Part shown: positions 1 to 5,218 of the stretch, one piece after another
Layout of the letters: every line of letters starts with the position of its first letter
How positions within the stretch are numbered: the stretch's first letter is position 1
Origin: Gammaproteobacteria bacterium
Lineage (GTDB): Bacteria; Pseudomonadota; Gammaproteobacteria; Thiohalobacterales; Thiohalobacteraceae
Length of the DNA: 23,810 nt
Assembly (NCBI GenBank): GCA_016214925.1
Contig: JACRMO010000160.1
Span: 1 to 23,810 of the forward strand
Direction: 5' to 3'
Program-made: the position numbers and the translations under genes
Notes under the pieces: model-generated
What the model was told of the DNA's origin: nothing
The model's database searches: none
Seen by the model: the letters and a program-made list of their open reading frames with translations, nothing else

Positions 1-70
1 GCTCGATGTACGCCCCGAGGGGGAGAAAGACAGTTTTCAGGTGCAGTTCCGCCAGCAGTTCTTCACCCAC
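1..70 (-). CDS. Possible 5' end of a gene running off the left edge
   Basis: An open frame on the minus strand could start at a GTG at 68-70, overlapping the stop of the TauE/SafE gene, and it stays open to the window edge. The visible part is about 23 residues, rich in Leu and Glu, containing ELLAELHLKTVFLPLG. Genes at this place next to COG2836 proteins are often hemN or an Fnr/Crp-type regulator, and the stretch is loosely like the start of a cyclic-nucleotide-binding fold, but this is a guess. No clear ribosome binding site is seen. Confidence 0.25.
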   Translation of the reverse strand, partial: MGEELLAELHLKTVFLPLGAYIE

Positions 71-749
71 TGAGCGCGCGCGTCAGCAGCACGCCCGCGA
101 ACACCAGCACCAAGCCGCCGGCCACGCGCCGCGGCCAGGGCTGGCGCGCGAAGCGTGCGAGTTTCGCCGCGAGTACACCCATCAGCAGCAGATTCGGCAG
201 CGTACCGAGCCCGAAAGCGAACATGAGTTGCGCCCCCTGTAACGCGCTGCCCGCCGCCAGCGCCCAGATCAATACGCTATAGACCAGCCCGCAGGGCAAC
301 CAGCCCCACACCAGGCCGAGCATGAACGCGCGTGTCGGCGTCGCGACCGGCAACAAGCCGCGGCCCAGCGGTTCGATACGCCGCCACACACTTCCACCGA
401 TGCGTTCGACATAACGCAGACCCGACCACCAACCGCCCAGATACAAACCCAATGCGAACATGAACAGCGCGGCGAAGATTTGCAACACTTGCTGCGCCTG
501 ACGCACTTCGGTCAGTTGCAACAACCCGGCACCCAACCCGCCAACCAGTGCGCCCGCCAACGTGTAACTGGTGATGCGTCCGAGGTTGTAAGCGATATGA
601 AACGGCCACGCGCCGGCGGGACGGTTGCGTATCGATTCCGGCAAACCGAACGTCAGCGCGCCGACGATACCGCCGCACATGCCCACGCAGTGCACGCCGC
701 CGAAGAAACCGACCAGCAGCGCGGACAGAAAGCCGATGTCGCTCAGCAT
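63..749 (-). CDS. Sulfite exporter TauE/SafE family protein (COG2836 type)
   Basis: A 228-residue integral membrane protein with about six hydrophobic helices. The start at 749 was chosen because family homology begins there (MLSDIGFLSALLVGFFGGVH) and a GGGAG sequence precedes it. The longer open frame upstream runs back into the exonuclease gene. The signature GMCGG is at about residues 23-27, and a GWLPCGLVY segment lies in the second half; both are typical of the COG2836 branch. Members are often encoded with cbb3 cytochrome oxidase assembly genes (ccoGHIS) and are thought to act in metal or heme handling rather than sulfite export. The start lies 5 nt after the stop of the exonuclease gene, so the two are probably co-transcribed. 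The transported substrate cannot be read from the sequence. Confidence 0.85.
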   Translation of the reverse strand: MLSDIGFLSALLVGFFGGVHCVGMCGGIVGALTFGLPESIRNRPAGAWPFHIAYNLGRITSYTLAGALVGGLGAGLLQLTEVRQAQQVLQIFAALFMFALGLYLGGWWSGLRYVERIGGSVWRRIEPLGRGLLPVATPTRAFMLGLVWGWLPCGLVYSVLIWALAAGSALQGAQLMFAFGLGTLPNLLLMGVLAAKLARFARQPWPRRVAGGLVLVFAGVLLTRALSG

Positions 750-754
750 CGGAG

Positions 755-1528
755 CTACAACTCCCAGGCGTAATCCATGATCAGCGGCGCATGATCGGAG
801 AAACTCTGCTCGGTGTAGATGCGCGCTGCTTCCACCGTCTCGCGCAAGCCCGGCGTGACGACCTGGTAATCGATGCGCCAACCCACATTCTTCGCCCGGG
901 CCTGGCCGCGATTCGACCACCAGGTGTATTGATCCGGCCGCTCATCGACGACACGGAAGGCATCGACGTAACCCGTCTTGCCGAACAGCTCGTCCATCCA
1001 GGCGCGTTCCTCGGGCAGAAAACCGGAGTTCTTCTGATTGGAGCGCCAATTCTTCAGATCGATCTCCTTGTGCGCGATGTTCCAGTCGCCGCAGATGATG
1101 TACTCGCGTTTTTTGCGGCGCAGCCCGTGCAGATGCGGCATGAACCGGTCCATGACTTTGAACTTCACCTGTTGACGCAACTCGCTGGACGACCCCGACG
1201 GCAAATACAACGACACCACACTGAGATTGCCGACCTGCACTTCGAGATAACGCCCCTCGGCATCGAACTCCGGCCAGTCCAAACCGATGATGACGCGGTC
1301 GGGCTGCACCCGACTGTACAGCGCCACGCCGCTGTAGCCCTTCTTCTCGGCGTCGTGGTAATAGCAGTGGAAACCGCGCGGATGATAGAGCGGCTCGGTG
1401 AGCTGCGGCTCCTGCGCCTTGGTCTCCTGGATGCAGACGAAGTCGGCCCGCTGATGGGGCAGCCAGTCGAAGAATCCCTTGCGGGCCGCCGAACGGATGC
1501 CGTTGGCGTTGAAGCTGATGACACGCAT
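755..1528 (-). CDS. xthA: Exodeoxyribonuclease III family protein, in the position of Pseudomonas crc
   Basis: A complete 257-residue endonuclease/exonuclease/phosphatase-fold protein, the usual length for exonuclease III. It would remove nucleotides 3' to 5' from duplex DNA and cut at abasic sites in base excision repair. The catalytic residues are visible: Asn7 (SFNANG), Glu35 (IQETKA), Tyr108 (SLYLPSG), Asp148 and Asn150 (GDWNIAH), Asp219 (GWRIDYQV) and Asp245-His246 (SDHAPL). Its place beside pyrE and near argB-algC-dut-coaBC-radC-rpmBG matches that of crc in Pseudomonas, where the related protein has lost these residues and acts as a translational repressor with Hfq. Here the nuclease site is intact, so nuclease function is the better call. 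The COG2836 gene follows 5 nt downstream. Confidence 0.92.
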   Translation of the reverse strand: MRVISFNANGIRSAARKGFFDWLPHQRADFVCIQETKAQEPQLTEPLYHPRGFHCYYHDAEKKGYSGVALYSRVQPDRVIIGLDWPEFDAEGRYLEVQVGNLSVVSLYLPSGSSSELRQQVKFKVMDRFMPHLHGLRRKKREYIICGDWNIAHKEIDLKNWRSNQKNSGFLPEERAWMDELFGKTGYVDAFRVVDERPDQYTWWSNRGQARAKNVGWRIDYQVVTPGLRETVEAARIYTEQSFSDHAPLIMDYAWEL

Positions 1529-1583
1529 TCGCTGACACCTGTGTAGTTTATTTTGATCGCATGGACCGTGCGGGCAGGAGAAT

Positions 1584-1683
1584 GGTGCCGTGCGTCCCGC
1601 AGGCGGGTGTCGGCCGCAGGGATGCGGCCGTCAAGCCTACAGGGATGTATTCACGGCGTCCCGCCTGCGGGGCGCGCGGCACC
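1584..1683. repeat. Palindromic intergenic repeat with 24-bp arms
   Basis: Arms at 1584-1607 and 1660-1683 are inverted copies of each other, 22 of 24 positions identical. They contain the perfect 12-bp pair CCCGCAGGCGGG (1596-1607) and CCCGCCTGCGGG (1660-1671). Between them, 1612-1629 forms a second hairpin, GGCCGCA/TGCGGCC with a GGGA loop. It lies between the divergent exonuclease gene (start 1528) and pyrE (start 1770). It resembles dispersed REP-type elements of gammaproteobacteria. No other copy is in this window. Confidence 0.75.
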
Positions 1684-1769
1684 CCCTCAGGGTGACGCGG
1701 ATATGTGTACCCGATCGGACCGGCGTGTATCATACCCCACCCACGCATTCCTCTGAGCACGAGCCGCAC

Positions 1770-2411
1770 ATGCACGATTATCAACGCGAGTTCCTGAGCT
1801 TCGCCATCGAGACCGAAGTGCTGCGCTTCGGCGAGTTCACCCTGAAATCCGGGCGTCAGAGTCCGTATTTCTTCAACGCCGGGCTGTTCAACACCGGCAG
1901 TCGCTTGGCGCGGCTGGGGCGCTTCTACGCGGCCGCCATCGTCGCCTCGGGCATCGAGTTCGACGTGCTGTTCGGGCCGGCCTACAAAGGCATCCCGCTG
2001 GCCGCAGCCGCGGCGATTGCGCTCGCCGATGAGCACGGCCGCGACGTGCCCTATTGCTTCAACCGCAAAGAGGCCAAGGACCACGGCGAGGGCGGCAATC
2101 TGGTCGGTGCGCCGCTCAAAGGCCGCGTGCTCATTATCGACGACGTCATCACCGCCGGCACGGCCATCCGCGAATCCTTGGACATCATCACCGCCGCGGG
2201 CGCGACCGCCGCCGGTGTGGTTATCGCGCTCAACCGCCAGGAGCGTGGCAAGGGCGCGCGCTCGGCGATTCAGGAAGTCGAACAGGATTTGGGTATTCGT
2301 GTGGTGAGCATCGCCGCGCTGGATCAGCTGGTGGAATATCTGGAAACGCAATCCGGCCACGACGCGCAGGTCGCGGCGATCCGTGCCTATCGTGCGGAAT
2401 ACGGCGTGTAG
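1770..2411 (+). CDS. pyrE: Orotate phosphoribosyltransferase
   Basis: A complete 213-residue protein that joins orotate and PRPP to give orotidine 5'-phosphate, the fifth step of pyrimidine synthesis, in the cytosol. The N-terminal FTLKSGRQSPYFFN motif (about residues 23-37), the catalytic loop RKEAKDHGEGG (99-109) and the PRPP-binding motif VLIIDDVITAGTA (120-132) are all present. The start at 1770 fits the usual family N-terminus; an upstream in-frame extension would run through the palindromic repeat. A weak TATCAT at 1728-1733 could be its -10 box. The stop is only 3 nt from the stop of the convergent TSUP gene. Confidence 0.95.
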   Translation: MHDYQREFLSFAIETEVLRFGEFTLKSGRQSPYFFNAGLFNTGSRLARLGRFYAAAIVASGIEFDVLFGPAYKGIPLAAAAAIALADEHGRDVPYCFNRKEAKDHGEGGNLVGAPLKGRVLIIDDVITAGTAIRESLDIITAAGATAAGVVIALNRQERGKGARSAIQEVEQDLGIRVVSIAALDQLVEYLETQSGHDAQVAAIRAYRAEYGV

Positions 2412-2414
2412 TGG

Positions 2415-3170
2415 TCAGCCGAGGATCAGCTTCGCACCCACCAGCACCGTCAAAATCTCGAAGCCGCGCTTGATCAACTTATTACCTTTGACGATGGCGA
2501 GGTGCGCGCCGAGATAACCCCCCAGCAACGAACCCACCAGCAGCGCCGGCAACCAGTCCCAGCGCACACTGCTGAGATACCCCAGCATCAACGCGCCCGT
2601 GCCGTTCCAGAACAGCCCCACCAGTATCAGCGTGTAGGCCACGGCGCGGCGGTAATCCAGCCCGAACCAGCGCACCAGCCACAGCGTCACGAACAGTCCG
2701 GTGCCGGAGGTGAGCGAACCGTTGAGCACACCGATGGCGAACAGCACGGCCGCGCCGATCCACTGGCCACGGCGGTCGCGGTGCAGTCGCTGCGCGGCCA
2801 AACCCAGTCCGGGATTGAGCCAGGAATACACACCCAACCCCAGGGTCAGCACGCCCAGCGCGATGCGTGCCACGCGATCGGGCACCTGCAAAATCACATT
2901 GGCGCCGACCAGCACGCCGGGCAGACCCGCCGCCAGAATCAACAGCGCAAAGCCGCGATCCAGCGGCTCCTCCTTCAGATGGCGCAATGTGGCGCCGATA
3001 CCCAAGGCAACGCTCGCCACCTTGTGCGTCGCCAGTGCGACGGCAAACGGCAGCCCGAGGAACAGCAACACCGGCAGTTGCAGCAGACCCGCGCCGCCGC
3101 CGGAAAAGGCCGACAACAGATTGGCGACCAGCGACACCGCGAACAGAATCAGATGCTCGACACCGCTCAT
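2415..3170 (-). CDS. TSUP (TauE/SafE) family permease
   Basis: A 251-residue protein of about eight hydrophobic helices, of the normal length for the TSUP family. Glycine-rich segments of each repeat half are visible: SAFSGGGAGLLQLPVL near residues 21-36 and GVLNGSLTSGTGLFVTLW in the second half. TSUP proteins are thought to move sulfur-containing or organic anions such as sulfite, thiosulfate or sulfoacetate across the inner membrane. The substrate here is unknown and no sulfur gene adjoins it. It is unrelated in sequence detail to the other TauE/SafE protein at 63-749. Convergent with pyrE and divergent from the DUF4124 gene. Confidence 0.85.
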   Translation of the reverse strand: MSGVEHLILFAVSLVANLLSAFSGGGAGLLQLPVLLFLGLPFAVALATHKVASVALGIGATLRHLKEEPLDRGFALLILAAGLPGVLVGANVILQVPDRVARIALGVLTLGLGVYSWLNPGLGLAAQRLHRDRRGQWIGAAVLFAIGVLNGSLTSGTGLFVTLWLVRWFGLDYRRAVAYTLILVGLFWNGTGALMLGYLSSVRWDWLPALLVGSLLGGYLGAHLAIVKGNKLIKRGFEILTVLVGAKLILG

Positions 3171-3332
3171 CGGGATCTTTCCAGATTACAGGGTTTCCAG
3201 AATCAGCGTAGACGCTACAATGGACGCCATCATCCCGTAAGTGAACTGGTGGGTATAGTGGGCGGGTGCAGTGTCAGGCGCAGCAGCCAACGCTCTCGTT
3301 GTCATGAATTTGCATTGAAGGATACCGCACGC

Positions 3333-4037
3333 ATGCAGCCAACCGCCGCTCTTGTCCACAACTTGGCCCGCAAGCTCTTGCTGACGACATTGATCGCCCT
3401 CGCGCTGGGTTCCGCACCTGGCGCGCACGCAGCGGACAAGTCGCCGAAGAGCTCCAGTAAAGTGGCTCCGCATCTGTACAAATGGACGGATGAGACCGGC
3501 AAAGTGCATTACGGCGATGCGGTGCCACCGGAATATGCCAAACAGGAACGCAAAGTACTCAACGAGCAGGGCGTCGAGATGAAGACGCTGGAAGCAGCCA
3601 AGACACCGGAACAGCTCGCCGAGGAAGCGCGCCTCACCGCGCAGCGCCAGGAACAGGAACGCATCGCCGCCGAACAGGCCGCGCATGACCGGATGCTGCT
3701 GGCGACCTTCACCACCGAGGACGATGTGGTGATGACCCGCGACGGCAAGATCGCCGCCATCGATGGTCAGCTGCGCGTCACGCGCGATCGTATCGAGAAG
3801 ATCGAGACCAACCTGTCGCAACTCACGCGCGAGGCAGCCGACCTGGAACGCTCCGGCAAGCCCATCCCAGATGCACTGAATGAGGAAATCCTCGGCGCGC
3901 GCGGCCAGATCCAACGCTACCTGGACTACATCGCCGGCAAGCGCCGCGAACAGGAAGATATCCGCGCCCAATTCGAGGCCGATATCCGCCGCTTCCGTGA
4001 ATTGAAGACGGCCCAGATGGAAGGGCCGAAGCAGTAA
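3333..4037 (+). CDS. Secreted DUF4124 domain protein with coiled-coil tail
   Basis: A 234-residue protein of unknown function. A signal peptide is predicted at residues 1-33 (basic start, then LLLTTLIALALG, AHA cleavage site), so it should be periplasmic or envelope-associated. The DUF4124 motif LYKWTDETGKVHYGDAVPP follows at about 48-66. From about residue 70 to the end the protein is highly charged and helical, rich in Glu, Arg, Gln and Ala, probably coiled coil. The start was chosen for the signal peptide and an AAGGA about 10 nt upstream; the frame upstream is open but antisense to the TSUP gene and not coding in character. It converges on argB, with the hairpin pair in between. Confidence 0.8.
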   Translation: MQPTAALVHNLARKLLLTTLIALALGSAPGAHAADKSPKSSSKVAPHLYKWTDETGKVHYGDAVPPEYAKQERKVLNEQGVEMKTLEAAKTPEQLAEEARLTAQRQEQERIAAEQAAHDRMLLATFTTEDDVVMTRDGKIAAIDGQLRVTRDRIEKIETNLSQLTREAADLERSGKPIPDALNEEILGARGQIQRYLDYIAGKRREQEDIRAQFEADIRRFRELKTAQMEGPKQ

Positions 4038-4091
4038 GACCCCGCCCATCCCATAGGGCGATGTTTTCTCCACCCATCTTTATGTGGCGCG

Positions 4092-4169
4092 CAGGTCTGC
4101 CGGCGGGTCGATCCCTTCCGCCTCCGAGCTGCGCAAGTCGGCTTCAGGAATCGACCCGCCGGCAGCCTG
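4092..4169. repeat. Long hairpin, copy 1, with conserved 27-nt loop
   Basis: A perfect 16-bp inverted repeat (4097-4112 with 4150-4165, left arm CTGCCGGCGGGTCGAT), extended outward by CAGG/CCTG with a one-base bulge. The loop includes a 27-nt block at 4118-4144, beginning CCGCCTCCGAGC and ending AGTCGGCTT, which recurs with one mismatch in the next hairpin. The block can itself form a small CCGA/TCGG stem. No T-tract follows on either strand, so it is not a standard terminator, though it lies between convergent genes. Confidence 0.85.
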
Positions 4170-4204
4170 AAAGAGTGGACTTACATCTGGATACCCTGCG
4201 TGTT

Positions 4205-4320
4205 GCGTGACGCTCCGCGCTCCGACGGTGGTGTTAATCGCGCCGCCTCCGAGCTGCGCTAGTCGGCTTTGCGATTAACACCACCGTCGGAGCATACCGG
4301 CTAGTCCTACAGCGTCACGC
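4205..4320. repeat. Long hairpin, copy 2, with the same 27-nt loop
   Basis: A perfect 23-bp inverted repeat (4219-4241 with 4271-4293, arms beginning GCTCCGACGG) surrounds a 27-nt loop block at 4243-4269 that matches copy 1 at 26 of 27 positions. An outer 10-bp inverted repeat GCGTGACGCT (4205-4214 with 4311-4320) brackets it, and its right arm covers the original argB stop codon at 4315-4317. The stem sequence differs from copy 1, yet both stems pair fully. Confidence 0.85.
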
Positions 4321-5131
4321 GCGGATCAGCGTACCCAAACCTTCATCGGTAAACAGTTCCACCAGCACGGCATGCTCGACGCGGCCGTCGATGATGTGCG
4401 GCGATCATGTCGTCCACCTGCCGCGCGGTGACGCCGGAGATCAGGTTGCCGTTGCCATCGAGCAGACCGGCGGCGTTGGTCAGCAAAATCAGTTTCTCGG
4501 CCTGCAACACCTCGGCGACCTTGCCGGCGACCAGATCGGCGTTGATGTTATAAGACATGCCGTCGCTGCCGACGCCGATCGGCGCGATCACCGGAATGAA
4601 ATCGCCGTGCATCAGCATATCGACCACACCCGCATCGATGCTGGCGACTTCGCCGACATGGCCCAAGTCGATAATCTCCGGCGTTTTCAATTCCGGCAAC
4701 TCGCGCGTCAACGTCATCTTGCGCGCACGAATCAGATCGCCGTCCTTGCCGGTCAGACCGACGGCGCGGCCGCCGTGCCGGTTGATGAGGTTGACGATCT
4801 CTTTGTTCACCAGACCGCCCAGGACCATCTCCACCACGTCCATGGTTTCGGCGTCGGTCACGCGCATGCCGGCGACGAAGGTCGACTGCTTGCCGATTTT
4901 TTTCAGCAGATCGCCGATCTGCGGCCCGCCGCCGTGCACGACGACCGGATTGATACCGACCAGTTTCATGAGCACGATGTCGCGCGCGAAGCCCTGTTTG
5001 AGATGCTCGTCGACCATGGCGTTGCCGCCGTATTTAATGACGACGGTCTTGCCCTGGAAGCGTTGGATATAGGGCATCGCCTCGCTCAATACATGGGCGA
5101 CATTGCGGGCGGATTCAGCGGTGAGTGCCAT
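4315..5131 (-). pseudogene. argB: Acetylglutamate kinase, frameshifted by an internal loss near the 3' end
   Basis: ArgB phosphorylates N-acetylglutamate, the second step of arginine synthesis. The first ~244 residues match well: VVIKYGGNAM, VVVHGGGPQIG, a long middle part, and SYNINADLVAGKVAEVL. After VDDMIA (codon ending at 4400) about 25 residues are missing, those around the family's DGTI.GGMLPKI segment, and the frame shifts. The open frame then ends at 4343 after ~18 unrelated residues. The true C-terminus, IIDGRVEHAVLVELFTDEG, is still present in another frame and stops at 4315. The ATG at 5131 is preferred over a TTG six bases upstream. The missing segment is part of the kinase core, so the gene as written should be inactive. 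A misassembly is as likely as a real mutation. The gene order with algC is the usual one. Confidence 0.85.
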
Positions 5132-5176
5132 GGTCAAACCATTCCATGAGGTATTGGATTCTTAAAAATCTTGGCC

Positions 5177-5216
5177 GCGTCGTCCACGGAAAGTTTTTGC
5201 TTTCCGTGGACGACGC
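5177..5216 (-). terminator. Probable terminator hairpin after algC
   Basis: A perfect 17-bp inverted repeat (5177-5193 with 5200-5216) with a 6-nt loop starts 2 nt after the algC stop codon. Read on the minus strand, the stem is followed by GGCCAAG and then ATTTTTAAG, so the T-run is a few bases late and short. It lies between algC and argB and would separate their transcripts. Confidence 0.55.
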
Positions 5217-5218
5217 GC

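Noticed and set aside
791..1546. Long open frame antisense to the exonuclease III gene
   Set aside because: The minus-strand gene has full family motifs; the plus-strand frame is an effect of high GC in third codon positions.
3186..3260. Minus-strand frame ending in a hydrophobic stretch (THQFTYGMMASIVAST), like the tail of a membrane protein
   Set aside because: The same frame upstream is antisense to the DUF4124 gene and no family could be recognised; too short to support a gene remnant.
4092..4320. Integron attC sites as an explanation of the two hairpins
   Set aside because: No R'/R'' core sites of the GTTRRRY/RYYYAAC type and no cassette arrangement or integrase are seen; the conserved part is the loop, not the stem ends.
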